Source of the DNA: Candidatus Nanopelagicales bacterium
GTDB taxonomy: Bacteria > Actinomycetota > Actinomycetes > S36-B12 > CAIYMF01
DNA length: 43,985 nt
Reading direction: 5' to 3'
NCBI GenBank assembly: GCA_025456065.1
Contig: JALOLH010000033.1
Location: 1-43,985, forward strand
Below, piece after piece: positions 1 through 10,281 of the stretch (position 1 is its first letter; the number at the start of each line of letters is the position of its first letter). The notes below the pieces were generated by a model. That model was not told the origin of the DNA. It did no database searches and saw only the letters and a program-made list of their open reading frames with translations. Made by a program: the position numbers and the translations under genes.

Positions 1-450
1 AAGGAGCAGAAGATGACGATCTCCGGCGGCTCGGCGCTGCCGAAGGACGACATCGACCGCATGATGCGCGACGCCGAGGCGCACGCCGCCGAGGACCACC
101 AGCGCCGCGAGGAGGCCGAGATCCGCAACACGGCGGAGTCGCTGGTCTACCAGACGGAGAAGTTCCTGCGCGACAACGCCGACAAGGTGCCGGCCGACGC
201 CAAGGCCAACGTCGACGAGCCGCTCGCCGCGCTGAAGAAGGCGCTGGAGGGGACCGACATCGAGGCGATCAAGGACGCCTCGGAGAAGGTCGCCACCGCC
301 TCGCAGGCTCTCGGGGCGGCCATGTACGCGCAGGCCCAGCAGTCGGCCCCGGCCGGCGGCGGCGATGCCGGGCCGACGGGTGCCGCTGACGGCGGTGCCG
401 ACGACGACGTCATCGATGCCGAGATCGTCGACGAGGGTGAGCAGAAGTGA
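1..450 (+). CDS. dnaK: Chaperone DnaK (Hsp70), C-terminal fragment
   Basis: The frame is open from base 1, so this is the 3' end of a gene that begins outside the window. The first residues ([20 protein letters not shown]) are the end of the DnaK substrate-binding beta domain. The helical lid follows ([20 protein letters not shown]), then a Gly/Ala/Asp-rich tail ending in [12 protein letters not shown], which is the usual bacterial DnaK C-terminus. DnaK is the ATP-driven cytosolic Hsp70 that folds client proteins with DnaJ and GrpE. The TGA stop overlaps the GTG start of grpE, so the two are translationally coupled. The ATPase domain and the operon promoter are not in view. Confidence 0.96.
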   Translation, partial: KEQKMTISGGSALPKDDIDRMMRDAEAHAAEDHQRREEAEIRNTAESLVYQTEKFLRDNADKVPADAKANVDEPLAALKKALEGTDIEAIKDASEKVATASQALGAAMYAQAQQSAPAGGGDAGPTGAADGGADDDVIDAEIVDEGEQK

Positions 451-1208
451 CCGTCCCCAACGAGGGCCAGCCGCGCGCCGGGGAGACCCCCCCGGCGGGC
501 GGCCGCCCTGACCAGCAGCCACCGCCCGACCCGCAGGCGCAGCCCGCGCCCGACGAGGTGCAGGAGGCCGAGGTCGTCGAGGTCGAGGAGCCGGCCGAGG
601 CGGCCGGTGCCGCGCCGGAGGCGGCCGGGGACGGGGCCACCGAGGACGTCGTCGAGGGCGAGGTCGTCGAGCCCGCGACGTCCCCCGACGCCGATGCGCT
701 GCTCGCCGAGGCGCTGGACGCCGAGGCGATCGAGGCACAGTTCCGTGCGGCCGAGGCCGACGCGGCGGCGGCAGCGGGGGAGGCCGGAGGCGCGGCCGCG
801 CAGGTGGCGGCCCTGACCGCGGACCTGCAGCGGGTGCACGCGGAGTACCAGAACTACCGCAAGCGCGTGGAGCGCGACCGGGAGCTGGTCCGCGATCGAG
901 CCGTCGAGTCGGTGCTCGCCGAGCTGCTGCCGATCCTGGACGACATCGGCCGGGCCCGGGAGCACGACGAGCTCGTCGGCGGCTTCCGCTCGGTCGGCGA
1001 GGCCCTGGAGGGCGTCGTGAGCCGGCTGGGCCTGAGCGCCTTCGGGACGGTCGGCGAGCCGTTCGACCCGACCCGGCACGAAGCCCTGATGCGCGAGGAG
1101 CGCGAGGGGGTGACCGAGCCCACCGTGGCGACCGTCCTGCAGGCCGGCTACGAGCTGCGGGGCCGCGTCGTACGGGCAGCCCGGGTCTCGGTGGCCGGCG
1201 CGGACTGA
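447..1208 (+). CDS. grpE: Nucleotide exchange factor GrpE
   Basis: GrpE releases ADP from DnaK. The protein has 253 residues. About the first 110 are an acidic, Pro/Ala/Glu-rich and probably disordered extension (repeated EVVEVEEP-like and EGEVVEP stretches), longer than in E. coli GrpE. A coiled-coil follows ([24 protein letters not shown]), then the small beta domain with the family signature near the end ([16 protein letters not shown] ... [20 protein letters not shown]). The GTG start at 447 overlaps the dnaK stop as GTGA. dnaJ follows after 33 bases, so this is the second visible gene of the dnaK-grpE-dnaJ-hspR operon. Confidence 0.96.
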   Translation: MTVPNEGQPRAGETPPAGGRPDQQPPPDPQAQPAPDEVQEAEVVEVEEPAEAAGAAPEAAGDGATEDVVEGEVVEPATSPDADALLAEALDAEAIEAQFRAAEADAAAAAGEAGGAAAQVAALTADLQRVHAEYQNYRKRVERDRELVRDRAVESVLAELLPILDDIGRAREHDELVGGFRSVGEALEGVVSRLGLSAFGTVGEPFDPTRHEALMREEREGVTEPTVATVLQAGYELRGRVVRAARVSVAGAD

Positions 1209-1241
1209 GCAGCGACGGACAGGAGGGGAGGTGCGGGTGCC

Positions 1242-2498
1242 GTGAGCACGAAGGACTGGATCGACAAGGACTACTACAAGGTCCTGGGCGTGAAGAAGGA
1301 CGCCTCGGCCGACGAGATCAAGAAGGCCTACCGCACCCTGGCCCGCAAGCACCACCCCGACAAGAACCCGGACAACGCCGCGGCCGAGGCCCGCTTCAAG
1401 GAGGTCTCCGAGGCCTACGACGTGCTGTCCGACCCGAAGACCCGCGCCGAGTACGACGAGGCCCGCACGCTGTTCGGCAGCGGAGCCGGAGGCTTCCGCT
1501 TCCCGGGCGGCGGCGGGGGCGGGTCGGCCGGCGGGGGCACCGGGAACATCAACCTCGACGACCTGCTCGCCCAGATGCGCCAGCAGGGCAGCGGTGCCGG
1601 CGGGCCGGCCGGCGCCGGGACCGGGTTCGGTGGGGTGTTCGGTGACGTCCTGGGCGGGCTGTTCAACCGGGGCGGCGGGCCGACCGCGCGCACCACGACC
1701 CGGTCCCCGCGCCGTGGCGCCGACATCGAGAGCGAGGCGACGATCGGGTTCGTCGAGGCCCTCGACGGCGTCACGGTCTCGTTGCGACTGACCACCGACG
1801 AGCCCTGCAGCACCTGCCACGGCACCGGTGCCAAGCAGGGCACCGCCCCGCGGCTGTGCCCGACGTGCGACGGGCAGGGCCAGGTGCTGCGCAGCGGTGG
1901 TGGGTTCGCGCTGCCCGAGCCGTGCCGCGAGTGCCGTGGCCGCGGCATGGTGGTGGACGACCCGTGCCCGACCTGCTCGGGGTCCGGGCGGGCCAAGGCC
2001 GCCCGGCCGGTCACCGCCCGGATCCCCGCAGGGGTGAGCGACGGGGCTCGCATCCGGCTGAAGGGCAAGGGGGCGCCCGGGGAGTTCGGCGGCCCGCCCG
2101 GGGACCTGTTCATCGTCGTGCACGTGGGCAAGGACCCGGTGTTCGCCAGGGCGGGCGACAACGTCACGGTCACCGTGCCGGTCACCTTCGCCGAGGCGGC
2201 ACTCGGTGCCGACGTCGCGGTCCCCCTGCCGCGCGGCGGCCGGGTGACCCTGAAGATCCCCGCCGGCACCGCGAACGGGCGCACCTTCCGGGTGCGGGGC
2301 CGCGGGGCCGCACGGCGCGACGGCACGACGGGGGATCTCCTGGCGACCATCGAGGTGGTCGTCCCGCGCAACCTCCCGGACGCGGCCCGCGCGGCGCTCG
2401 ACGCCTACGCGACCGCCGCCGGGGAGCCGGACCCCCGCGCGACCCTGATCGCCTCGGCCGAGGCCCGCCCGGGCGTCGGCCGCACCGCTCCAGCCTGA
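1242..2498 (+). CDS. dnaJ: Chaperone DnaJ (Hsp40)
   Basis: This type I DnaJ of 418 residues delivers substrates to DnaK and stimulates its ATPase. The J domain covers about residues 5-75 and carries the HPD motif in [10 protein letters not shown] Gly/Phe-rich linker follows ([10 protein letters not shown]...). The zinc domain has all four CxxCxGxG repeats: CSTCHGTG (about 187), CPTCDGQG (206), CRECRGRG (227) and CPTCSGSG (242). The C-terminal substrate-binding domains complete the protein. The GTG start is preceded by a purine-rich GGAGGGGAGG stretch at about 1222-1231. The next gene is hspR, 11 bases downstream, which matches the DnaJ1-HspR pairing typical of actinobacteria. Confidence 0.97.
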   Translation: MSTKDWIDKDYYKVLGVKKDASADEIKKAYRTLARKHHPDKNPDNAAAEARFKEVSEAYDVLSDPKTRAEYDEARTLFGSGAGGFRFPGGGGGGSAGGGTGNINLDDLLAQMRQQGSGAGGPAGAGTGFGGVFGDVLGGLFNRGGGPTARTTTRSPRRGADIESEATIGFVEALDGVTVSLRLTTDEPCSTCHGTGAKQGTAPRLCPTCDGQGQVLRSGGGFALPEPCRECRGRGMVVDDPCPTCSGSGRAKAARPVTARIPAGVSDGARIRLKGKGAPGEFGGPPGDLFIVVHVGKDPVFARAGDNVTVTVPVTFAEAALGADVAVPLPRGGRVTLKIPAGTANGRTFRVRGRGAARRDGTTGDLLATIEVVVPRNLPDAARAALDAYATAAGEPDPRATLIASAEARPGVGRTAPA

Positions 2499-2509
2499 GG
2501 AGGTGACCC

Positions 2510-2845
2510 ATGGAGCTGGACTTCGATGACGACACCCCGGTCTACGTGATCTCCGTGGCCGCCGCCCTGGCCGGCCTGCACCCGCAGACCCTGCGCCAGT
2601 ACGACCGTCTCGGCCTGGTCTCGCCGAACCGGATCGGCGGGCGCAACCGCCTGTACTCGATGCGCGACATCGCGCGCCTGCGCGAGGTGCAGCGGCTGGC
2701 CTCGGACGGCGTGAACCTCACCGGCATCATGCGCATCCTCGAGCTCGAGGAGCAGCTGGAGTCGATGCGCCGCCGCCTCGACGCCCTGGAGCAGCGCGAG
2801 CGCTCGACGGCGCTCGTCGTGTGGCGCCCCGACCGCCGCCGCTGA
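2510..2845 (+). CDS. hspR: Heat-shock repressor HspR (MerR family)
   Basis: A 111-residue MerR-type regulator. The N-terminal winged helix-turn-helix reads [20 protein letters not shown] followed by [20 protein letters not shown], which is characteristic of HspR. A C-terminal coiled-coil follows ([22 protein letters not shown]), and the protein ends in a basic tail. In actinobacteria HspR represses the dnaK operon and clpB and uses DnaK as co-repressor, so its place as last gene of the operon gives autoregulation. The ATG is preceded by GAGGAGGTGA at about 2497-2506, a strong ribosome binding site. Its dnaK operator would lie upstream of the window. Confidence 0.95.
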   Translation: MELDFDDDTPVYVISVAAALAGLHPQTLRQYDRLGLVSPNRIGGRNRLYSMRDIARLREVQRLASDGVNLTGIMRILELEEQLESMRRRLDALEQRERSTALVVWRPDRRR

Positions 2846-2918
2846 CCCCCCGACCGCCCACCCGCCCGTGACCGCCCCCGTCACTGCCCTACCCCCGCTG
2901 ATGTCGCCCTGCCCCCGT

Positions 2919-2963
2919 TGTGTCATGGAATCGGTCGATCGAACCGCCGGAATCCATGACACA
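2919..2963. repeat. 45-nt palindrome in the clpB 5' region
   Basis: Perfect 11-base outer arms (TGTGTCATGGA at 2919-2929 and TCCATGACACA at 2953-2963) surround a less perfect inner part. Counting from the central G at 2941, 16 of 22 base pairs match. It lies 7 bases before the AGAAGGAGGA ribosome binding site of clpB, so it would form a hairpin in the leader or act as a binding site. It does not match the HspR operator (HAIR) consensus. Its length and odd central base are the same as in the three copies of the TGCGTAGTCGAT family elsewhere in the window, but the sequence is unrelated. Confidence 0.75.
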
Positions 2964-2987
2964 GGGCGGGAGAAGGAGGAGCCCAAC

Positions 2988-5563
<2,576 letters not shown>

Positions 5564-5573
<10 letters not shown>

Positions 5574-5595
5574 GCCAGCGGCCGCCTGAGCCAGC
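5564..5595. repeat. 16-nt tandem duplication across the clpB stop codon
   Basis: The 16 bases GGCCGCCTGAGCCAGC occur twice in direct succession (5564-5579 and 5580-5595). The first copy contains the clpB TGA, so the duplication adds only untranslated sequence. It looks like a replication slippage product. Confidence 0.85.
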
Positions 5596-5638
5596 GCTCC
5601 CGGGAGGACGGCGGGCCCGACCCCGGGACGGGGCTCAG
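5586..5638. terminator. Possible bidirectional hairpin between clpB and osmC
   Basis: Outer arms CTGAGCC (5586-5592) and GGCTCAG (5632-5638), plus inner arms TCCCGGG (5598-5604) and CCCGGGA (5622-5628), can fold into an interrupted stem between two convergent genes. There is no T tract, which is usual for actinobacterial terminators. It overlaps the stop codon of osmC. The terminator role is inferred from position. Confidence 0.4.
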
Positions 5639-6054
5639 CCCACCGTGAGCGCGATCGGCACCGAGGCCAGGGCCTGGCTCACCGGGCAGTTCGCCTTGGC
5701 GGACTCCGCGGCGCTGCGGAAGCCCTCGTCGTCGAGGCCGGGCACCTCGCCCGCGACCGCGAGCCGGATGCCGGTGATCCCGGTGCCGGGCTGGAAGTCG
5801 ACCTCGGCCGAGGTGCGCAGCTGGGTCGGCGGGGTGCCGGCCTGCGCGAGGGCGTGCGACAGCGCCATGGAGAAGCACGTGGCGTGGGCGGCAGCGATGA
5901 GCTCCTCCGGGCTGGTCACTCCGTTGGGCTCGGCCGACCGGGCCGGCCAGGTGACCGGGTGGGTCCCGAGGCCTGAGGACTCGAGGGTCACCTTCCCGGA
6001 GCCCTCCATGAGCGAGCCGTCCCACACCGTCGATGCGCGCCGTGTCGTTGCCAT
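5635..6054 (-). CDS. osmC: OsmC family peroxiredoxin
   Basis: A 139-residue OsmC/Ohr-type thiol peroxidase that reduces organic hydroperoxides in the cytosol. The two redox cysteines are present: C60 in AAAHATCFSMALS and C123 in AKANCPVSQAL. The motif SPEELIAAAHA and the wording around both cysteines favour OsmC over Ohr. The ATG at 6054 is preceded by an AAGGA site on the minus strand. The frame stays open further upstream, but that extension would run into the tRNA-Ser gene. It is convergent with clpB. Confidence 0.93.
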   Translation of the reverse strand: MATTRRASTVWDGSLMEGSGKVTLESSGLGTHPVTWPARSAEPNGVTSPEELIAAAHATCFSMALSHALAQAGTPPTQLRTSAEVDFQPGTGITGIRLAVAGEVPGLDDEGFRSAAESAKANCPVSQALASVPIALTVG

Positions 6055-6158
6055 GGCCTGTCGTCCTTCCCTCGGATGCTCCGGGCCGGCTGGCCCGCGT
6101 CTGGGGAATCCTTCCGGGCTGTCGGGGGACTCGCCACCGGAGGTGCCCGGGAGATGGC

Positions 6159-6185
6159 GGAGGGGCACCCGACGGGTGCCCCTCC
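6159..6185 (-). terminator. Hairpin terminator downstream of tRNA-Ser
   Basis: A perfect 12-base-pair stem (GGAGGGGCACCC at 6159-6170 with GGGTGCCCCTCC at 6174-6185) and a 3-base loop. It begins 7 bases after the 3' end of the minus-strand tRNA gene, which suits a transcription terminator. No T tract follows. Confidence 0.7.
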
Positions 6186-6192
6186 AGCGCGG

Positions 6193-6278
6193 CGGAGGAT
6201 ACGGGATTTGAACCCGTGAGGGGTGTTGCCCCAACACGATTTCCAATCGTGCGCCCTAGGCCACTAGGCGAATCCTCC
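6193..6278 (-). tRNA. tRNA-Ser (anticodon GGA)
   Basis: Read on the minus strand the 86 bases fold as a class II tRNA. The acceptor GGAGGAT pairs with ATCCTCC and is followed by discriminator G. The D arm is GCC...GGC. The anticodon stem CACGA/TCGTG has loop TTGGAAA, so the anticodon is GGA (bases 6242-6244), reading UCC and UCU serine codons. A long variable arm (GGGG...CCCC) is typical of tRNA-Ser, and the T arm is ACGGG-TTCAAAT-CCCGT. The 3' CCA is not encoded. Seryl-tRNA synthetase lies elsewhere in the window (32853-34127). Confidence 0.97.
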
Positions 6279-6383
6279 GCCGCGGATTCTACGGGGAGGC
6301 CGGCGCTCCACCGAATCCCGTGGCGCCGCCCCGGGGCGCGGCCGGCGGCCCGCGGCTGGGTGCCGGTGGCCCTGGGGGGCGCG

Positions 6384-6389
6384 TAGACT
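6384..6389 (+). promoter_or_regulatory. Putative -10 element of the SRP RNA promoter
   Basis: TAGACT sits 7 bases before the first paired base of the SRP RNA and fits the actinobacterial housekeeping -10 (TANNNT). No good -35 hexamer is visible. Confidence 0.5.
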
Positions 6390-6396
6390 TGGCCGC

Positions 6397-6483
6397 GACC
6401 CCCCGTGCGGCGTCATCCTGTGAACCTCCCCAGGGCCGGAAGGCAGCAAGGATAAGCGGGCTCTGACGGGTGCGCGGGGGGTC
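6397..6483 (+). ncRNA. ffs: Signal recognition particle RNA, small bacterial type
   Basis: This is the RNA scaffold of the signal recognition particle, which binds Ffh and targets membrane proteins. The conserved domain IV is exact: GTGAACCTCCCCAGGGCC then GGAAGGCAGCAAGGATAAGC, with the GGAA tetraloop and the Ffh-binding symmetric and asymmetric loops. The ends pair as GACCCCCCG (6397-6405) with CGGGGGGTC (6475-6483). The exact ends are taken from this closing stem. It lies 118 bases from the tRNA-Ser gene and on the opposite strand. Confidence 0.96.
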
Positions 6484-6596
6484 CTCGCCTCCTCGCCCGG
6501 TCGGCCCTGGGTCGCCGTCGCCGGCCCCGTGGTCCCGGGACGCCGGTGCCGCGCGCGTTACCGTGGAGCCCTCCGCGCGGACACCAGGGGGCCGTG

Positions 6597-7589
6597 ATGC
6601 TGCTGCGCCAACCCGACCTGCCCGGCCCGCTGCTGCCGGCCGGAGGTCGCATCGCGGTGATCGCGCCCTCTGGCGTGGTCCAGCCCGACCGGCTGGGCCG
6701 CGGCCTGGACGTCCTGCACGCGTGGGGGTACCGGCCGATGGTCGGCCGCCACGTGCTGAAGGTGGCCGGGCACGTCGCGGGGACGCTCGCCGAGCGCCGC
6801 CAGGACCTGCACTGGGCGATGACCGATCCGCAGGTCGACGCGATCTGGTTCGCCCGGGGCGGGTTCGGCTCGATGCACCTGCTGGAGGACCTGATCCGGA
6901 TCACCCGCAGCCCGCAGGCCGTGCCCAACCGCCCCCTGCTGGGCTTCTCCGACGCGACCGCGTTCCTCGCGGCCCTCTACCGCGAGCACCACCTCACCGA
7001 GGATCCCCGCAACCCGGTGCGCCAGGGCCTGCTCGGCATCCACGCGCCGGTGATCACCGCGCTGGGCGAACCGGCCGCGGAGGGGGCCCGGGACCGCGTG
7101 CGCGCCATGCTGCAGGAGGGGCGGGGGTTCTCCGCCGGCGTCGAGCACGTCGCGGGGCCGCGTCGGTCGGTGCGGGGCCCCTTCGTGGGGGGCAACCTCG
7201 CGATGCTCGCGGCACTGGCCGGCACGCCGCACGCGCTGCGCTCGCACGACGCGATCATGGTGCTGGAGGACGTGGGCGAGCCCGTCTACCGGCTGGACCG
7301 GATGGTCACCCAGCTGCAGCTGTCCGGCGGCATGATGGGCGTCCAGGCGTTCGTCCTCGGGTCCTTCAGCGCGATGCCCGGGGAGCGCGACCAGCACGCG
7401 GAGAGCTTCATGGAGCATCGCCTCGAGGAGTTCGGGGTGCCGGTCGCGGCGGGGGCACCGATCGGCCACGACCCCGACAACGAGCCGTGGGTCTACGGCC
7501 AGGTCGGCGAGCTGGACCTGACCGGGGAGCTCGCACCGCTGGACCTGCCGCACGCGGAGGACCTCGAGGCAGCCGAGCCACCGCGCTGA
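6597..7589 (+). CDS. S66 family peptidase (LD-carboxypeptidase/MccF-like)
   Basis: A 330-residue cytosolic serine peptidase of family S66. These enzymes cut an L,D-peptide bond in recycled murein peptides, or in the MccF subgroup inactivate microcin C-like nucleotide-peptides. The catalytic set is visible: nucleophile S118 in LLGFSDATA, E224 in MVLEDVGEPVYRLDRM, and H291 in PIGHDPDNEPW. The N-terminal half also has the conserved IAPSG and FARGGFGS segments. The ATG at 6597 is used. A GTG directly before it (6594) is possible, while the longer frame from 6546 would run back towards the SRP RNA. Substrate choice between murein and antibiotic cannot be decided from sequence. Confidence 0.85.
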   Translation: MLLRQPDLPGPLLPAGGRIAVIAPSGVVQPDRLGRGLDVLHAWGYRPMVGRHVLKVAGHVAGTLAERRQDLHWAMTDPQVDAIWFARGGFGSMHLLEDLIRITRSPQAVPNRPLLGFSDATAFLAALYREHHLTEDPRNPVRQGLLGIHAPVITALGEPAAEGARDRVRAMLQEGRGFSAGVEHVAGPRRSVRGPFVGGNLAMLAALAGTPHALRSHDAIMVLEDVGEPVYRLDRMVTQLQLSGGMMGVQAFVLGSFSAMPGERDQHAESFMEHRLEEFGVPVAAGAPIGHDPDNEPWVYGQVGELDLTGELAPLDLPHAEDLEAAEPPR

Positions 7590-7640
7590 AGGGCTGGCGA
7601 GCCGCCGCGCTGCGCTCGGGCGGCCGCGCCCCAGCGAGGG

Positions 7641-8279
7641 TCAGACGATGCCGTAGAGCCGGTCGCCGGCGTCGCCGAGGCCCGGGACGATGTAGCCGTG
7701 CTCGTTGAGCCGCTCGTCGATGGCGGCGGTGACCAGCGTGATCGTGGGCAGGCGCCCCGCCACGTGGCGGTCCACCGCGGCGATCCCCTCGGGGGCGGCG
7801 AGCAGGCAGATCGCCGTGACGTCGCGCGCGCCGCGGCCGAGCACGAGGTCGATCGCCATCGTGAGCGTCCCGCCGGTCGCCAGCATCGGGTCGAGCAGGA
7901 AGACCTGCCGGCCGGCGAGGTCCATCGGCAGGCGGTCGGCGTACGTGGACGCCTCGAGCGTCACCTCGTCGCGGATCATGCCGAGGAAGCCGATCTCGGC
8001 CGTCGGCAGCAGCCGGGTCATCCCCTCGAGCATCCCCAGCCCCGCCCGCAGGATCGGCACGACGACCGGGCGGGGAGCGGCCATCCGCAGCCCCGTCATC
8101 GGCGCCACCGGCGTCTCGATCGCGACGGCCTCGACCCGGATGTCGCGCGTGGCCTCGTAGGCCAGCAGCGCGACGAGCTCGTCGACGAGCCGCCGGAAGG
8201 TGGGGGAGTCGGTCCGGGCGTCGCGCAGGGTGGTCAGCTTGTGGGCGACCAGTGGGTGGTCGGCGAGCATCACGCGCAT
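7641..8279 (-). CDS. upp: Uracil phosphoribosyltransferase
   Basis: Upp makes UMP from uracil and PRPP in pyrimidine salvage. The protein has 212 residues, the normal length. The N-terminal [20 protein letters not shown], the [13 protein letters not shown] segment and the PRPP loop [12 protein letters not shown] are family signatures. It ends in [13 protein letters not shown], as usual. It is followed on the plus strand by the S66 peptidase gene in convergent orientation, and tadA lies 60 bases upstream on the same strand, so upp may be co-transcribed with tadA. Confidence 0.97.
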   Translation of the reverse strand: MRVMLADHPLVAHKLTTLRDARTDSPTFRRLVDELVALLAYEATRDIRVEAVAIETPVAPMTGLRMAAPRPVVVPILRAGLGMLEGMTRLLPTAEIGFLGMIRDEVTLEASTYADRLPMDLAGRQVFLLDPMLATGGTLTMAIDLVLGRGARDVTAICLLAAPEGIAAVDRHVAGRLPTITLVTAAIDERLNEHGYIVPGLGDAGDRLYGIV

Positions 8280-8339
8280 GCGCGCAGCGTAGTGAGCGCC
8301 CAGTTCGGCACCGCGGCCGCTGCCGACCGGCGGTCCGCC

Positions 8340-8804
8340 TCACTCCCGATGGGCGGCGAAGAAGTCCCGCAGCAGCGCCCCGCACTCGTCGGCGAGCACC
8401 CCGGCCGCGACCTCCGGGCGGTGGTTGAGCCGGGGGTCGCGCACGACGTCCCAGAGCGACCCGACGGCGCCGGCCTTGGGGTCGAAGGCGCCGAACACGA
8501 TGCGCTCGACCCGGGACAGGACCGCCGCGCCGGCGCACATCGTGCAGGGCTCGAGCGTCACCACCAGGGTGCAGCCCGCCAGCCGCCAGCTGCCGACCTC
8601 CCGGGCCGCCGCGCGCAGGGCCAGGACCTCGGCGTGCGCGGTGGGGTCGCCGTCCGCCTCGCGGCGGTTGTGGCCGCGTCCCACGAGCGCCCCGGCGGCA
8701 TCGAGCACCACCGCCCCGACCGGGACGTCGGCGGACGGCAGCGCGAGCACGGCCTCGTCGAGTGCCCGGCGCATGGCCGACTCGTCCGCGGGGCTCGCCT
8801 TCAC
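8340..8804 (-). CDS. tadA: tRNA-specific adenosine deaminase TadA
   Basis: TadA converts A34 to inosine in tRNA-Arg(ACG). The cytidine-deaminase fold has both zinc motifs: HAE in PTAHAEVLAL, with the catalytic Glu, and PCTMC in VTLEPCTMCAGA. VPVGAVVLDAAG near the N-terminus is also typical. With the GTG at 8804 the protein has 154 residues. An ATG at 8774 giving 144 residues (MRRALDEAVLALPS) is an equally plausible start, and neither has a clear ribosome binding site. It is divergent from the tocopherol-cyclase-like gene, with an 82-base gap that must hold both promoters. Confidence 0.93.
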   Translation of the reverse strand: MKASPADESAMRRALDEAVLALPSADVPVGAVVLDAAGALVGRGHNRREADGDPTAHAEVLALRAAAREVGSWRLAGCTLVVTLEPCTMCAGAAVLSRVERIVFGAFDPKAGAVGSLWDVVRDPRLNHRPEVAAGVLADECGALLRDFFAAHRE

Positions 8805-8886
8805 GGTCGGCCAGTGTGCCAGCCGCTGGGGCAGCGCCGGACGGGCCGGGTTGCGGCGGTGCCCTCCGGCTGGTGGCATGGCCCTC

Positions 8887-9996
8887 ATGCCGAGTCCCGC
8901 GTCGACCATGCACCCGGCCGGGTTCCACGGCGACGGTCCGCTGCGCCGGCACGTGCGTGGGGCCCGGCCGCGGCGGTCGTTCTTCGAGGGCTGGTACGTC
9001 AAGCTCGTCAGTGCCGACCGTGCGGTCCGGCTGGCCGTCATCCCCGGGGTCTTCCTCTCCGAGGACGGCACCCTGGCCGAGGCGTTCGTGCAGGTCCTCG
9101 ACGGCGTCACCGGGGAGACGGCGTACCACCGCTTCCCGCTCGACGAGTTCCGCGCCGACGAGCACCGCTTCGAGGTCCGGGTCGGCGCCAACCGCTTCTC
9201 CGAGCAGGGAGTCCAGGTCGACCTGCCGGGACTGCGGGCCGACGTGCGGTTCGGCCCGGTCACGCCCTGGCCTGTCACGGTGCACGAGCCGGGGGCCATG
9301 GGGTGGTACGCCTGGGTGCCGACGATGGAGTGCTACCACGGCGTGGTCAGCCTCGACCACGCCCTCGCGGGCACCGTCGAGCTGGCCGGGACGCGCACCG
9401 ACCTGGCCGGGGGCCGGGGCTACCTCGAGAAGGACTGGGGCACCGCCTTCCCCCGCGGCTACGTGTGGATCCAGTCGAACCACTTCCCGACCCGCGGCGT
9501 GAGCCTGGTCGCCTCCACCGCGCTGATCCCATGGCGGCGCTCGGCCTTCCGTGGCGACCTGGTCGGGCTGCGGATCCCCGAGGGCGCGACGGGCGCTGGC
9601 CTGCACAGGTTCACCAGCTACACCCGAGCGCGCACCGAGTCACTGCAGGTCGACGACGCCCACGTCCGGTGGACCCTCGTCGCCCCGGACGGGCACCGCC
9701 TGCACCTCGAGGCCGCCGTCGGGGGGCGAACGACGGGCCTGCTGCATGCCCCCGTGCGCACCGAGATGCACCGTCGCGTGGCCGAGACGCTCGACGGCGC
9801 GGTCGCCGTGCGGCTGGTCGACGCCGAGGGCCGCACCGTCCTGGCCGAGACCGGCGAGTGCGCGGGGGTCGAGGTGCACGGGGACATCGACGCCCTGCTC
9901 GCGACCCCGGGACGGCGGGCCGCGCCGGGCCGATCGGGCGCGCCGCTGGGCGGCAGTCGTCGTCGGGACATGACGGCGGGGGAGCGGGCAGACTGA
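8887..9996 (+). CDS. Tocopherol cyclase-like protein
   Basis: A 369-residue protein with the signatures of the tocopherol cyclase family. It has FFEGWYVKLV near the N-terminus (about residue 36) and GYLEKDWGTAFPRGYVWIQS in the middle. In plants and cyanobacteria this fold cyclises tocopherol precursors in a lipocalin-like double barrel. Actinobacteria are not known to make tocopherol, so the substrate here is unknown. The C-terminal 50 residues are low-complexity (GRRAAPGRSGAPLGGSRRRD). The ATG at 8887 has GGTGG about 10 bases upstream. An in-frame ATG at 8878 is the alternative. A hairpin follows directly after the stop. Confidence 0.75.
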   Translation: MPSPASTMHPAGFHGDGPLRRHVRGARPRRSFFEGWYVKLVSADRAVRLAVIPGVFLSEDGTLAEAFVQVLDGVTGETAYHRFPLDEFRADEHRFEVRVGANRFSEQGVQVDLPGLRADVRFGPVTPWPVTVHEPGAMGWYAWVPTMECYHGVVSLDHALAGTVELAGTRTDLAGGRGYLEKDWGTAFPRGYVWIQSNHFPTRGVSLVASTALIPWRRSAFRGDLVGLRIPEGATGAGLHRFTSYTRARTESLQVDDAHVRWTLVAPDGHRLHLEAAVGGRTTGLLHAPVRTEMHRRVAETLDGAVAVRLVDAEGRTVLAETGECAGVEVHGDIDALLATPGRRAAPGRSGAPLGGSRRRDMTAGERAD

Positions 9997-9997
9997 C

Positions 9998-10024
9998 CCC
10001 ACGCCGGGGCATCCCCCGGGTGGG
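9998..10024 (+). terminator. Hairpin terminator before the PTS genes
   Basis: CCCACGCCGGGG (9998-10009) can pair with CCCCCGGGTGGG (10013-10024), with one bulged G and a short loop. It begins two bases after the stop of the tocopherol-cyclase-like gene. It probably ends that transcript and separates it from the PTS operon. There is no T tract. Confidence 0.55.
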
Positions 10025-10038
10025 AGCGCGGAGGTGAC

Positions 10039-10272
10039 ATGGGCAAGGCGGAGGACATCATCGACGCCCTGGGCGGTGCCGGGAACATCGAGGAGATCGA
10101 GGCCTGCGCGACCCGGTTGCGGACCGTGGTGGCAGATCCCACGCTCGTCGACGAGACGAGGCTGCGGGCCGCAGGGGCGTTCGGCGTGCTGTCGGCCGGA
10201 TCCGTGCTCCAGGTCATCGTGGGTGGCGAGGCCGACGGCCTGGCCATGGACATCAACGACATCATCGGCTAG
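10039..10272 (+). CDS. PTS EIIB component, glucose/GlcNAc type, stand-alone
   Basis: A 77-residue single EIIB domain of the glucose family. The phosphorylated cysteine is C23 in EIEACATRLRTVV, preceded by the characteristic LGGAGNIEEIEA and followed by GAFGVLSAGSVLQVIVG. EIIB takes phosphate from EIIA and passes it to the sugar bound by EIIC. The ATG is preceded by GCGGAGGTGAC. The EIIA gene starts 9 bases after the stop. No EIIC membrane gene is in the window, so its permease partner must be encoded elsewhere. Confidence 0.92.
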   Translation: MGKAEDIIDALGGAGNIEEIEACATRLRTVVADPTLVDETRLRAAGAFGVLSAGSVLQVIVGGEADGLAMDINDIIG

Positions 10273-10281
10273 GAGAAACTC

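Noticed and set aside
2868-2987. N-terminal extension of ClpB from the ATG at 2868
   Set aside because: It would translate the palindrome. The family starts at [13 protein letters not shown] and a strong ribosome binding site precedes 2988.
6055-6246. N-terminal extension of OsmC
   Set aside because: The open frame continues into the tRNA-Ser gene. The family starts near 6054, where there is a ribosome binding site.
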